From an uncultured Anaerobutyricum sp. (GTDB lineage Bacteria; Bacillota; Clostridia; Lachnospirales; Lachnospiraceae), in the NCBI RefSeq assembly GCF_934307085.1, contig NZ_CAKRCF010000074.1:1-8763 (forward strand): a stretch of DNA of 8,763 nucleotides, written 5' to 3'. Under the pieces are notes generated by a model that was given only the letters and a program-made list of their open reading frames with translations, was not told the origin of the DNA and searched no databases. The position numbers were made by a program, and so were the translations under genes. Positions within the stretch are counted from its first letter, which is position 1. The number at the start of each line of letters is the position of its first letter. This document shows, piece by piece, positions 1-6,477 of this stretch.

Positions 1-1340
1 GTTGTTGCACCATTCTCATCTTTGATGGCTTCTTCACATTCTTTTTCACCACACCACATTGCACGGATGAATCCCTGCTGGTTTTCAAGAATATCATTGA
101 ATTCTTCCCAGTTATGAGCAATGTGTGTATTCTTCTCAAGATGTGCTTTTGCTTTATTATACATATCGTTCTGCATCGTCTCAAGAACTTCTGCTAATGT
201 TTCTGGAATTTTATCAATAGGTGTGACAATCTTTTCTCTGGTATCACGACGAACGATAACCGCCTGACCCTTTTCGATATCCTTTGGTCCAATTTCGATA
301 CGGGTAGGGATTCCCTGGATTTCCTGTTCACTAAACTTCCATCCTGGCGATTTATCGGAATCATCTACTTTTACAGAGAAGTTGGACTTCAGAGTATCGC
401 GAATCTCAAATGCTTTATCTAAAACGCCTTCTTTCTTCTGCTGGATTGGAATAATCATTGTCTGTACTGGAGCGATTCTTGGAGGTAATACAAGTCCACT
501 ATCATCGCCGTGTACCATGATGATAGCACCGATAATACGTGTGGACATTCCCCATGAAGTCTCGTATACAGGAGAAAGTTTATTCTCTTTGTTTGTGTAT
601 TCAATACCGAAAGCCTTTGCAAATCCGTTACCGAAGTTATGGCTTGTACCAGACTGTAATGCCTTACAGTCATGCATTAATGCTTCAATTGTATAAGTAG
701 CTTCTGCACCGGCAAATTTTTCTTTTTCTGTTTTTCTTCCTTTTACTAATGGAATCGCTAAAACCTGTTCACAGAAATCTGCGTATACGTTGAGCATCTG
801 CTCTGTTCTTTCTTTTGCTTCCTCTGCTGTTGCATGGAAAGTATGTCCTTCCTGCCATAAGAACTCAGAAGAACGAAGGAATGGACGAGTTGTCTTTTCC
901 CAACGAAGTACGGAGCACCATTGGTTATATACAACTGGAAGATCACGATAAGAATGAACAATATCTTTTACATGATCACAGAATAAAGTCTCTGATGTAG
1001 GACGTACACAAAGTCTTTCTGCAAGTTTCTCTTCTCCACCGTGAGTTACCCATGCTACTTCTGGTGCAAAACCTTCTACGTGATCTTTTTCTTTCTGTAA
1101 AAGACTCTCAGGAATTAACATTGGAAGATATACATTCTCTACACCTGTTTCTTTAAATCTTGCGTCTAACTGTCTCTGGATATTCTCCCAGATTGCATAT
1201 CCTCTTGGGCGAATAATCATACATCCTCTTACATTAGAATAAGAAATTAACTCTGCCTTTGTTACTACATCTGTATACCACTGGGTAAAATCTTTATCCA
1301 TTGGAGTGATTGCTTCTACAAGCTTCTTTTCCTTAGCCAT
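1..1340 (-). CDS. proS: Prolyl-tRNA synthetase, archaeal/eukaryotic-like type (C-terminus cut by window edge)
   Basis: Class II aminoacyl-tRNA synthetase that charges tRNA-Pro with proline in the cytoplasm. The reading frame is open from the ATG at 1338-1340 to the window edge, giving 446 visible residues; members of this shorter ProS type are usually about 480, so about 34 residues are missing. Visible signatures are RPTSET (113-118), the motif 2 stretch with LRWE (145-148), [16 protein letters not shown] (160-175) and [14 protein letters not shown] (from 275), followed by the anticodon-binding domain. The last visible part holds Cys430 and Cys435 (MWCGEKEC), matching the Cys-bearing C-terminal domain of this type. 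The large editing insertion of E. coli-type ProS is absent. The SD is GGAGAAAGGA just upstream of the start. The gene has its own promoter at 1452-1480 and a hairpin-bearing leader without T-box signatures. Identity is firm; only the end lies outside. Confidence 0.97.
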   Translation of the reverse strand, partial: MAKEKKLVEAITPMDKDFTQWYTDVVTKAELISYSNVRGCMIIRPRGYAIWENIQRQLDARFKETGVENVYLPMLIPESLLQKEKDHVEGFAPEVAWVTHGGEEKLAERLCVRPTSETLFCDHVKDIVHSYRDLPVVYNQWCSVLRWEKTTRPFLRSSEFLWQEGHTFHATAEEAKERTEQMLNVYADFCEQVLAIPLVKGRKTEKEKFAGAEATYTIEALMHDCKALQSGTSHNFGNGFAKAFGIEYTNKENKLSPVYETSWGMSTRIIGAIIMVHGDDSGLVLPPRIAPVQTMIIPIQQKKEGVLDKAFEIRDTLKSNFSVKVDDSDKSPGWKFSEQEIQGIPTRIEIGPKDIEKGQAVIVRRDTREKIVTPIDKIPETLAEVLETMQNDMYNKAKAHLEKNTHIAHNWEEFNDILENQQGFIRAMWCGEKECEEAIKDENGAT

Positions 1341-1401
1341 AATATTTCCTTTCTCCTTATATAACATGTATCCGACATATTTTTTATGATACAAAGATAA
1401 A

Positions 1402-1431
1402 GGATTGCTGCTTCAATTCTCGCAACAATCC
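1402..1431 (-). terminator. Hairpin in proS leader, possible attenuator
   Basis: In the minus-strand RNA, GGATTGTTGC (1431-1422) pairs completely with GCAGCAATCC (1411-1402), with one G-U pair, around a 10-nt loop. The stem is followed by a U-rich run, UUUAUCUUUGU. It lies between the predicted transcription start (about 1445) and the proS start codon. The shape fits an intrinsic terminator used as an attenuator, although the U tract is interrupted by A, C and G. It could instead be a leader stabiliser. The stem is certain; the function is inferred. Confidence 0.5.
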
Positions 1432-1451
1432 GCACTGTCAGTCTGTTTTTT

Positions 1452-1480
1452 ATTGTAAAATAACTCCCTTGATTTGTCAA
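1452..1480 (-). promoter_or_regulatory. SigA-type promoter of proS
   Basis: The minus strand reads TTGACA (1480-1475), a 17-bp spacer, then TACAAT (1457-1452): a perfect -35 and a five-of-six -10. The predicted start near 1445 leaves a leader of about 105 nt before proS. The -35 box lies inside the inverted repeat CCTTGA-N4-TCAAGG (1467-1482), a possible operator. Confidence 0.85.
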
Positions 1481-1494
1481 GGATATGACCATAT
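1467..1494. promoter_or_regulatory. Two adjacent short inverted repeats over the proS -35 box
   Basis: CCTTGA-TTTG-TCAAGG (1467-1482) overlaps the -35 hexamer, and ATATG-AC-CATAT (1483-1494) follows directly upstream. This could be an operator for a dimeric regulator. It could also be a weak hairpin at the end of the preceding pseudouridine synthase transcript, but it lacks a U tract. Function is inferred. Confidence 0.3.
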
Positions 1495-1511
1495 AAAGCG
1501 AGAAAATAACC

Positions 1512-2225
1512 TTAAAAAGATTCCACATCCATCTTTTCAAATGCTTCCCCCGATGGTTCGGTCTTAAATGTCATTCTCTCTCCGGTAACCGGATGAAGGA
1601 ACGACAATCTCGTAGAATATAATCCAATCTCTGTATATTTCTTTTTTGTTTTCTGGAACTTTGGATTATATTTTGTATCACCGTAAAGCCCAAGTCCACG
1701 AGAAGCAAATTGCACACGAATCTGATGATGGCGACCTGTATGAAGAATAACAAGAACCCATGTAAGCACACCTTCCTTTGTCTCAATACAATCAATCAAT
1801 TCATAATCAAGCTCTGCTTTTTTTGCTCCTGGCATTCCCGCCTTTACTACTTCTGTTTTATTTGTCTTTCCATTTTTTAAAAGGTAATCTTCAAAAGTTC
1901 CAAAGTCATCTCTAAGATTTCCACACACAACTGCCTGATAGTTTTTCTCAAATTCAAACTTTTGAATCTGTTCACTAAGACTGGCAGCAGCCTCTTTTGT
2001 CTTGGCAAGAACCATCAATCCTCCGACCGGTCTGTCCAATCGATGAACAACCGCCAAATATGGTTCTTCTTCACCATTTTGCTCTTCAAAAATATGATGT
2101 TTTAATACTGTAAGAACATCCATGTCTCTCGTATGATCACTCTGTACTGGCATTCCAGCCGGTTTCTCGCACACAATTACTGCATCATCTTCAAATATAA
2201 TCGGAACTCTCTTTTTCTTTACCAT
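1512..2225 (-). CDS. RluA-family RNA pseudouridine synthase
   Basis: Converts a uridine in rRNA or tRNA to pseudouridine; the target cannot be read from the sequence. The 237-aa protein consists of the catalytic domain only, with no N-terminal S4 domain. It shows the substrate-loop KPAG (21-24), the catalytic motif HRLDRPVGG (61-69) with the expected nucleophile Asp64, and the C-terminal HTGRHHQIRV (162-171) followed by GDTKY. The usual HRLDxxTSG reads PVGG at its end, a tolerated variation. The ATG start is supported by a GAGGAG SD, although the 12-nt spacing is a little long. A promoter just upstream overlaps the end of the response regulator gene. The stop is followed 31 nt later by the proS promoter, so this is probably a single-gene transcript with possible read-through into proS. 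Family certain, exact subfamily unknown. Confidence 0.93.
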   Translation of the reverse strand: MVKKKRVPIIFEDDAVIVCEKPAGMPVQSDHTRDMDVLTVLKHHIFEEQNGEEEPYLAVVHRLDRPVGGLMVLAKTKEAAASLSEQIQKFEFEKNYQAVVCGNLRDDFGTFEDYLLKNGKTNKTEVVKAGMPGAKKAELDYELIDCIETKEGVLTWVLVILHTGRHHQIRVQFASRGLGLYGDTKYNPKFQKTKKKYTEIGLYSTRLSFLHPVTGERMTFKTEPSGEAFEKMDVESF

Positions 2226-2270
2226 ATTTTTTTATTACTCCTCTTTTATTTCTGTCTTTTTATCCTTCCT

Positions 2271-2298
2271 ATTATACCATTGACGCTCCCAAAATCAA
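2271..2298 (-). promoter_or_regulatory. Extended -10 promoter of the pseudouridine synthase gene
   Basis: The minus strand reads TTGATT (2298-2293), a 16-bp spacer, then TGG-TATAAT with a perfect -10 at 2276-2271 and a TGn extension. The -35 overlaps the TGA stop codon (2297-2295) of the response regulator, so the gene can be transcribed independently of it. The predicted start is near 2264, leaving a leader of about 40 nt. Confidence 0.75.
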
Positions 2299-3041
2299 AT
2301 TGCATTTACTGCATTTACAATATCTTCACTGTTCCCATCTACACTACTTTTCATTACCCTGAAACGATATCCTGCTCCCCACACCGTTTCAATATAACCT
2401 GCTTTTACATTTGTATTTTCCGTCTTTTTTCGTATTTTTTTAATATGAACTGTTACCGTTGCAATCTCACCCATCGAATCCATTCCCCATACCGCACTGA
2501 ATAACTCATCTTTGGAAAATACATGATTTGGATGTGTTGCAAGATAAGTAAGAAGATCAAATTCCTTTGTCGTAAAAAATCTTTCTTCTCCACCAACAAA
2601 AACTCTTCGTGCTGCCCTGTCAATTTTAAGGCCTGGATATTCTATATATTCATTTATCTCGATGCGTTTTCTTGTCAATCTAACATAGCGATTCAGATGT
2701 GCTTTTACTCTTGCTACCAATTCATTTGGACTAAATGGCTTCGTAATATAATCATCTGCTCCAATACCCAAGCCTCTTATTTTGTCGATATCACTCCTCT
2801 TTGCCGAAACAATAAGGATTGGAATATCTATTCTATGACGCAACTCTCTACATATTTCAAATCCATCCATATCCGGAAGCATCAAATCTAATATAATTAA
2901 ATCTATATCTCCATTTAGCACTCTTCGCAACCCACTTTTACCAGTATTCTCAATCGATACTTTAAACGAATTAATCTCTAAATAATCCCTTTCTAATTCT
3001 GCAACTGATTTCTCATCCTCTATTATCAAAACATGCTTCAT
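2295..3041 (-). CDS. OmpR/PhoB-family response regulator, orphan
   Basis: A DNA-binding transcription factor activated by phosphorylation. It has 248 aa from the ATG at 3041. The receiver domain (about 2-117) has the acidic pocket Glu8/Asp9, phospho-acceptor Asp52 in LDLMLPDMDG, switch residue Ser79 and Lys101 in the TKPF motif. The winged-helix domain (about 135-232) contains FTTKEFDLLTYLATHPNHVF, the recognition-helix segment TVTVHIKKIRKK and the wing end VWGAGYRF. A short tail of about 15 residues follows. The start was chosen because GGAGAGGTG sits directly before it and MKHVLIIEDE is the canonical receiver beginning; a longer in-frame GTG start at 3125 has no SD and would add 28 unrelated residues. 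No histidine kinase flanks it: coaBC lies upstream and a pseudouridine synthase downstream. The partner kinase and regulon are unknown. Confidence 0.95.
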   Translation of the reverse strand: MKHVLIIEDEKSVAELERDYLEINSFKVSIENTGKSGLRRVLNGDIDLIILDLMLPDMDGFEICRELRHRIDIPILIVSAKRSDIDKIRGLGIGADDYITKPFSPNELVARVKAHLNRYVRLTRKRIEINEYIEYPGLKIDRAARRVFVGGEERFFTTKEFDLLTYLATHPNHVFSKDELFSAVWGMDSMGEIATVTVHIKKIRKKTENTNVKAGYIETVWGAGYRFRVMKSSVDGNSEDIVNAVNAI

Positions 3042-3215
3042 AAACACCTCTCCATTCTTTGCTGACTTTCTTGTAACTCTTATGTGAAAGAAAGCCTGCC
3101 TGCAACAGGAGTACTTTTCGCCCACACAGTATTTGTGGTCTTCTATAACTTTTGATAATAGAAAATCCCAATTATGCTGCCTTCTCCGACAATACTCTTT
3201 TATTTATTTTATTGT
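3042..3215 (-). other. Long hairpin-rich leader of the response regulator
   Basis: About 170 nt lie between the predicted transcription start and the ATG, with no credible ORF. Three small stems are visible in the minus-strand RNA: GGCUUUCUU (3096-3088) with AAGAAAGUC (3072-3064), nine pairs with one G-U; CCUG-UUG-CAGG (3109-3099); and CCACA (3138-3134) with UGUGG (3126-3122). No known riboswitch signature was recognised. The leader is longer than needed for simple translation initiation. Confidence 0.4.
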
Positions 3216-3221
3216 AATACA

Positions 3222-3252
3222 ATTATAACATAAATTATTTTTTAAAACACAA
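3222..3252 (-). promoter_or_regulatory. Probable promoter of the response regulator
   Basis: A perfect TATAAT (3227-3222) with a TGT extension (3230-3228) on the minus strand. The best -35 is TTGTGT (3252-3247) at a long 19-bp spacing, so the extended -10 probably does most of the work. Upstream DNA is very A/T-rich. The remaining stretch up to 3316 shows no gene. Confidence 0.6.
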
Positions 3253-3316
3253 CTTTTCAAAAAGTAAACAACATTTAACAAATATTTTATAAAATTTTTA
3301 GTTTTTAGTGATGAAA

Positions 3317-3433
3317 ACAGGAAAATCATATCATAAAAAATGTGACTTTCGTTGCGGCATGTTAAATACTCGCTTACACACTCGCATTTAACATTTGCTC
3401 CAATACCACATTTTTTATGATATGATCTTTCTG
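3317..3433. repeat. Nested long inverted repeat between coaBC and the response regulator
   Basis: A perfect 20-bp inverted repeat (3325-3344 with 3407-3426) extends outward by seven more pairs (ACAG/GAAA against TTTCTGT) across small bulges. Inside it is a second 9-bp inverted repeat, ATGTTAAAT (3359-3367) with ATTTAACAT (3386-3394). The central loop carries ACTCGC twice in direct orientation (3368-3373 and 3380-3385). No ORF. It could be a MITE-like or other dispersed element, or a bidirectional transcription stop. It does not look like a classic terminator because the T run is inside the stem rather than after it. Confidence 0.8.
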
Positions 3434-3500
3434 TCTCGTGCTAAATTTACATTTTATAAAATAGGAATATCAACAAACTACATTCTTACCCACGAACATT

Positions 3501-3526
3501 TTAAAAGACAGACCTCAAAGCAGGTC
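3501..3526 (-). terminator. Weak intrinsic terminator after coaBC
   Basis: Two nt after the coaBC stop codon, the minus-strand RNA forms GACCU-GCUUUG-AGGUC (3526-3511) followed by UGUCUUUU. The stem has only five pairs and the U run is broken, so termination is probably partial. Confidence 0.45.
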
Positions 3527-3528
3527 AT

Positions 3529-4719
3529 CTACTTAAATCCAAGAATATAGTTTAAAATCTCATCTGCCACTTCCTCTTTGGACATGAGTTCCAAATTTTT
3601 TTCTTCTTTTTCTGAAATGATTGTAACCCTGTTGGTATCAGTTCCAAATCCAGCCCCTTGCTCTTTTAGATTATTAGCTACGATCATATCAAGATGTTTT
3701 TTCTTTAATTTTTTTCGGGAATTTTCAAGCATATTTTGTGTTTCCATGGAAAATCCACAAATAATCTGTTCTGGCTTTTTATGCTCCCCGACATATCCAA
3801 GTATATCAGTTGTTCTTTCGAGGGCAATTGCCATATCGCCATCTTTCTTTTTTACCTTCTCATTGCTGACATTAGCAGGACGATAGTCTGCTACTGCTGC
3901 TGCTTTTATGAGGATATCCTGTTCAGAAAAACCGCCGCTGACTGCTTCAAACATATCCTGTGCAGTAGTTACAGGAACCATTTTTACAAATGGAACTGAA
4001 TCGAGTGCAACCGGGCCAGACACAAGTGTTACGTCCGCTCCACGAAGCATAGCTCTTTTTGCAATCGCATACCCCATCTTTCCTGTAGAATGATTTGTGA
4101 TATAGCGAACCGGATCAATCGCTTCCTGAGTCGGACCAGCAGTTACCATAATCTTTTTGCCTTTTAAGTCTTTTTCACAGGCAATTTCCTTTATGATATA
4201 TTCATATAAAACTTCCGGGGCTGGCATCTTTCCTGCCCCTGTATCACCGCATGCAAGATAACCAACTGCAGGCTCTACCACTTCCATATCGTATTTCTTC
4301 AATATATTTAAATTATCCTGTGTAATCGGATTTTCAAACATATGCACATTCATTGCCGGAGATACAATTTTCTTTGCACTGCAAGCTAAGGCTGTTGTGC
4401 TTAACATATCATCTGCAATTCCATGAGCTAGCTTGGCAATAATATTTGCAGAAGCCGGTGCAATCATCATCACATCTGCTTTCTGTGCCACAGACACATG
4501 TGCTACATGAAACTGAAAATTTCTATCAAATGTATCTACAAGACATTTATTATTTGTTAATGTCTCAAATGCAATCGGATTGATAAAGTTCGTTGCGTTC
4601 TTTGTCATGATCACATGCACATCACAGTGTTGTTTTACGAGCATACTTGCAAGATTTGCAATTTTATAAGCAGCAATACTTCCAGTTACTCCTAAAACGA
4701 CAGTTTTTCCTTTTAACAT
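3529..4719 (-). CDS. coaBC: Bifunctional phosphopantothenoylcysteine decarboxylase / phosphopantothenate-cysteine ligase
   Basis: Catalyses two steps of coenzyme A synthesis: CTP-dependent coupling of 4'-phosphopantothenate to cysteine (CoaB), then FMN-dependent decarboxylation to 4'-phosphopantetheine (CoaC). It has 396 aa, normal for the fused enzyme. CoaC half (1-180): VTGSIAAYK (11-19), active-site His74 in VAHVSVA, PASAN (88-92), PAMN (121-124) and the substrate-lid Cys157 in ACGD. CoaB half (188-396): MVTAGPTQEAIDPVRYITNHSTG (from 191, with Asn209), KAAAVADYRP, and the lysine-rich KVKKK. All key residues are present. The ATG lies 2 nt after the panD stop, and its SD (GAGAGG/AGGA) is inside the end of panD, pointing to translational coupling. 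Identity is certain. Confidence 0.98.
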   Translation of the reverse strand: MLKGKTVVLGVTGSIAAYKIANLASMLVKQHCDVHVIMTKNATNFINPIAFETLTNNKCLVDTFDRNFQFHVAHVSVAQKADVMMIAPASANIIAKLAHGIADDMLSTTALACSAKKIVSPAMNVHMFENPITQDNLNILKKYDMEVVEPAVGYLACGDTGAGKMPAPEVLYEYIIKEIACEKDLKGKKIMVTAGPTQEAIDPVRYITNHSTGKMGYAIAKRAMLRGADVTLVSGPVALDSVPFVKMVPVTTAQDMFEAVSGGFSEQDILIKAAAVADYRPANVSNEKVKKKDGDMAIALERTTDILGYVGEHKKPEQIICGFSMETQNMLENSRKKLKKKHLDMIVANNLKEQGAGFGTDTNRVTIISEKEEKNLELMSKEEVADEILNYILGFK

Positions 4720-4721
4720 TT

Positions 4722-5123
4722 TTATCCTAACCTCTCCATGTCGAATAAACGCCCATGTCTTTCATAATTTGTAACACGGCTGATTTTATTCTCATCATCT
4801 ACAAATACAACATTTGGTTTATTTTCTTTGGCTTCTTCTGGAGTCATCTGTGCATAAGCCATGAGAATAATCTTATCATTTACACTGGCACATCTTGCTG
4901 CGGCACCATTTAAGCACATAACACCGCTGCCTCTTTCACCAGCAATTGTGTATGTTTCAAAACGGTTTCCATTATTTACATCTACAATCTGAACCATCTG
5001 GTATTCTCTAATTCCTGCTGCATCAAGTAAATCCTCATCTACTGTGATGCTTCCAACATAATCAAGTTCAGCCTGAGTAACAGTTGCTCTGTGAATCTTT
5101 CCCTGTAACATAGTAATCTGCAT
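4722..5123 (-). CDS. panD: Aspartate 1-decarboxylase proenzyme
   Basis: Pyruvoyl-dependent enzyme that decarboxylates L-aspartate to beta-alanine, the amine half of pantothenate. The proenzyme self-cleaves between Gly24 and Ser25; the GSIT motif at 24-27 is intact, so a short beta chain and a pyruvoyl-capped alpha chain are expected. Other family marks are [12 protein letters not shown] (5-16), [28 protein letters not shown] and the C-terminal PNVVFVD. At 133 aa it is slightly longer than the roughly 127-aa E. coli enzyme. The start MQITMLQGK aligns with the known MIRTMLQGK beginning and has a strong GGAGG SD 10 nt upstream. The stop is 2 nt from coaBC. A 165-nt gap separates it from panC. 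Confidence 0.98.
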   Translation of the reverse strand: MQITMLQGKIHRATVTQAELDYVGSITVDEDLLDAAGIREYQMVQIVDVNNGNRFETYTIAGERGSGVMCLNGAAARCASVNDKIILMAYAQMTPEEAKENKPNVVFVDDENKISRVTNYERHGRLFDMERLG

Positions 5124-5250
5124 TGTATCTATTCCTCCGAAAAATCTCTATGTCTTCTTAAATTACAAAATACTAAATAAATCATTATTCAAAGCTTATC
5201 TACATTTTGGCTTATATTTATTTTCCATATAAACTGTATCACTCTAAATA

Positions 5251-5280
5251 ATTCTATCATATGTTTGAAATATTTTCTAA
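5251..5280 (-). promoter_or_regulatory. Candidate promoter for panD-coaBC
   Basis: Minus strand TTAGAA (5280-5275), an 18-bp spacer, then TGA-TAGAAT (-10 at 5256-5251) with a TGn extension. It starts just after the panC stop in an AT-rich 165-nt gap with no strong hairpin. Both hexamers deviate from consensus, so panD-coaBC may also be read from panC. Confidence 0.4.
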
Positions 5281-5288
5281 TTCTCTGT

Positions 5289-6131
5289 TTACTCTACGAT
5301 AAAGTTATCGATGAGTCTTGTCTTTCCAATATAAACAGCCATGGCTACTAATACTGGGGCTTTGATTTCTTCTACAGGCTGCATGGATAATCCGTCTACC
5401 GCCTCTACATAATCAATCTTAGCCATTGGCTCAGACTCAATCTTCTTAATCATTGCTTCTTTTACTGCTGCTGCAGATGTCTCTCCATCTTCTACCATTT
5501 TTTTACCAAGGAATACAGCTTTACTTAAAATAAGTGCCGCCTTTCTTTCCTCTTCATTTAAATAAGTATTTCTTGAACTCTTTGCCAGACCATCTTCCTC
5601 ACGCACAATTGGACATCCAACAATTTCGATATCCATATTTAAGTCTCTTACCATACGACGGATGATTGCAAGCTGCTGTGCATCTTTCTGTCCAAAGTAA
5701 GCACGGTCTGGTGTTACGATATTAAAGAGTTTACTTACAACGGTACATACTCCTCTGAAATGAATTGGTCTACTCTTTCCACATAATGTCTTAGAAAGGA
5801 TATCCATATCCACCCATGTACAAAAATCTGGTGCATACATTTCAGATGGCTCTGGGTGAAATACCATAGCTGCTCCAATAGATTCACAAAGCTTACAATC
5901 TGCCTCGAAATCTCTTGGATATGCTTCTAAGTCTTCTGTTGGTCCAAACTGTGTAGGATTTAAAAATACACTGACAACAACTTTGTCATTCTGCTCCACT
6001 GCTTTTTTGATTAAGCTTGCATGTCCTTCGTGGAGATATCCCATTGTAGGTACAAGACCAACGGTAAGTCCTTCTTTTCTCCATGCTTTTACCTGTTCTC
6101 TTACTTCTTTTACTGTATATACTTTTTCCAT
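5289..6131 (-). CDS. panC: Pantothenate synthetase (pantoate-beta-alanine ligase)
   Basis: ATP-dependent ligase that activates pantoate as pantoyl-adenylate and joins it to beta-alanine to give pantothenate. It has 280 aa, the normal length. All class motifs of this nucleotidyltransferase-fold enzyme are present: VPTMGYLHEGH (27-37, including the HxGH-type His34 and His37), LNPTQF (57-62), HFRGVCTVVSKLFN (124-137), FGQKDAQQ (146-153) and REEDGLAKSSRN (177-188, the KxSxRN-like loop). The C-terminal dimer domain ends near IGKTRLIDNFIVE. The ATG has the SD AGAAGGA 10 nt upstream. Just above the SD stand two tight hairpins (6154-6229) that would form the whole 5' leader if the promoter at 6239-6267 is used. 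It sits between panB (346-nt gap) and panD (165-nt gap). Confidence 0.98.
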   Translation of the reverse strand: MEKVYTVKEVREQVKAWRKEGLTVGLVPTMGYLHEGHASLIKKAVEQNDKVVVSVFLNPTQFGPTEDLEAYPRDFEADCKLCESIGAAMVFHPEPSEMYAPDFCTWVDMDILSKTLCGKSRPIHFRGVCTVVSKLFNIVTPDRAYFGQKDAQQLAIIRRMVRDLNMDIEIVGCPIVREEDGLAKSSRNTYLNEEERKAALILSKAVFLGKKMVEDGETSAAAVKEAMIKKIESEPMAKIDYVEAVDGLSMQPVEEIKAPVLVAMAVYIGKTRLIDNFIVE

Positions 6132-6153
6132 AATCTTATTATCCTTCTTTTTT

Positions 6154-6175
6154 CAAGAATGCCCCGGCATTCTTG
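6154..6175. repeat. Perfect palindromic hairpin just upstream of the panC SD
   Basis: CAAGAATGCC (6154-6163) and GGCATTCTTG (6166-6175) are exact inverted repeats with only two bases between them; in RNA this is nine pairs with a 4-nt loop. It is followed on neither strand by a U run, so it is not an intrinsic terminator. It ends 9 nt before the AGAAGGA SD of panC. Confidence 0.8.
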
Positions 6176-6180
6176 CTGCG

Positions 6181-6229
6181 AGATGCGCGTCATGCAATGC
6201 ATGGCATGACATACTTCTTCTGCGCATCT
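6181..6229. repeat. Two-storey hairpin with an 11-nt one-sided bulge in the panC leader
   Basis: Outer arms AGATGCGC (6181-6188) and GCGCATCT (6222-6229) pair perfectly. Directly inside, GTCATGC (6189-6195) pairs with GCATGAC (6204-6210) around the loop AATGCATG. The only interruption is an 11-nt bulge on one side (6211-6221), which is purine-rich in the minus-strand RNA (AGAAGAAGUAU). It stands six bases upstream of the palindrome at 6154-6175. Confidence 0.75.
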
Positions 6230-6238
6230 GATATATTT

Positions 6239-6267
6239 ATAATGCCTAATTCCAAATCCCATATCAA
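6239..6267 (-). promoter_or_regulatory. Candidate promoter of panC
   Basis: Minus strand TTGATA (6267-6262), a 17-bp spacer, then CATTAT (6244-6239). The predicted start near 6232 would place the first transcribed base at the foot of the two-storey hairpin. The -10 is weak, so confidence is moderate to low. Confidence 0.4.
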
Positions 6268-6372
6268 AATAATTTTTAAAACTTCTTTACTATGGAATCT
6301 CCAAATTTCAAATCGAAAATGCTGAATCTGTTAATTCAACTATAAATCTCATAGTGAATTTATGTATAAATT

Positions 6373-6431
6373 ACAGACTATATCTTCGACGGTATACAAT
6401 CCATTATAGTATATAATCTGTTATAATTAAA
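6373..6431 (-). promoter_or_regulatory. AT-rich part of the panB-panC gap: alternative -10 box and G-U hairpin
   Basis: A perfect TATAAT (6408-6403) stands 17 bp from a poor -35, TTTAAT (6431-6426). Around it the minus-strand RNA could pair ACAGAUUAUA (6421-6412) with UAUAGUCUGU (6382-6373), ten pairs with one G-U. This may be a second promoter for panC or just AT-rich sequence. No ORF worth calling occurs in the 346-nt gap 6132-6477. Confidence 0.3.
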
Positions 6432-6448
6432 AATTACTAACTATAATA

Positions 6449-6474
6449 TTTAAAATTAACCCAGTAATTTTAAA
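6449..6474. terminator. AT-only inverted repeat after panB
   Basis: TTTAAAATTA (6449-6458) and TAATTTTAAA (6465-6474) pair over ten positions, starting 3 nt after the panB stop codon. It may slow or end panB transcription, but the stem has no G-C pair and no clean U run follows. Treat it as a weak terminator at best. Confidence 0.35.
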
Positions 6475-6477
6475 CAA

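Noticed and set aside
382..1000. Plus- and minus-strand frames of 60-104 codons inside proS
   Set aside because: proS is conserved throughout this stretch, and these frames are shadows in other frames.
1341..1445. T-box riboswitch for proS
   Set aside because: The leader is too short and the conserved T-box antiterminator sequence is absent.
1316..1540. 74-codon minus-strand frame across the proS leader
   Set aside because: It overlaps the proS promoter and start, has no SD and shows no protein-like composition; it also lacks proline codons that would suggest a leader peptide.
2133..2891. Two plus-strand frames of about 122 codons opposite the response regulator and the pseudouridine synthase
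   Set aside because: They are low-complexity, Phe/Ile/Cys-rich shadows of well-supported minus-strand genes and have no SD.
3042..3125. Longer response regulator reading frame starting at 3125 (28 extra residues)
   Set aside because: The extra start is a GTG without an SD, while the ATG at 3041 has GGAGAGGTG directly before it and begins exactly at the receiver domain.
3325..3426. Classic intrinsic terminator for coaBC
   Set aside because: The T run lies within the stem and no U tract follows it; the smaller hairpin at 3511-3526 is a better though weak terminator.
5983..6231. Plus-strand frames opposite the start of panC
   Set aside because: They overlap the conserved N-terminus of PanC and the hairpins in its leader; no SD.
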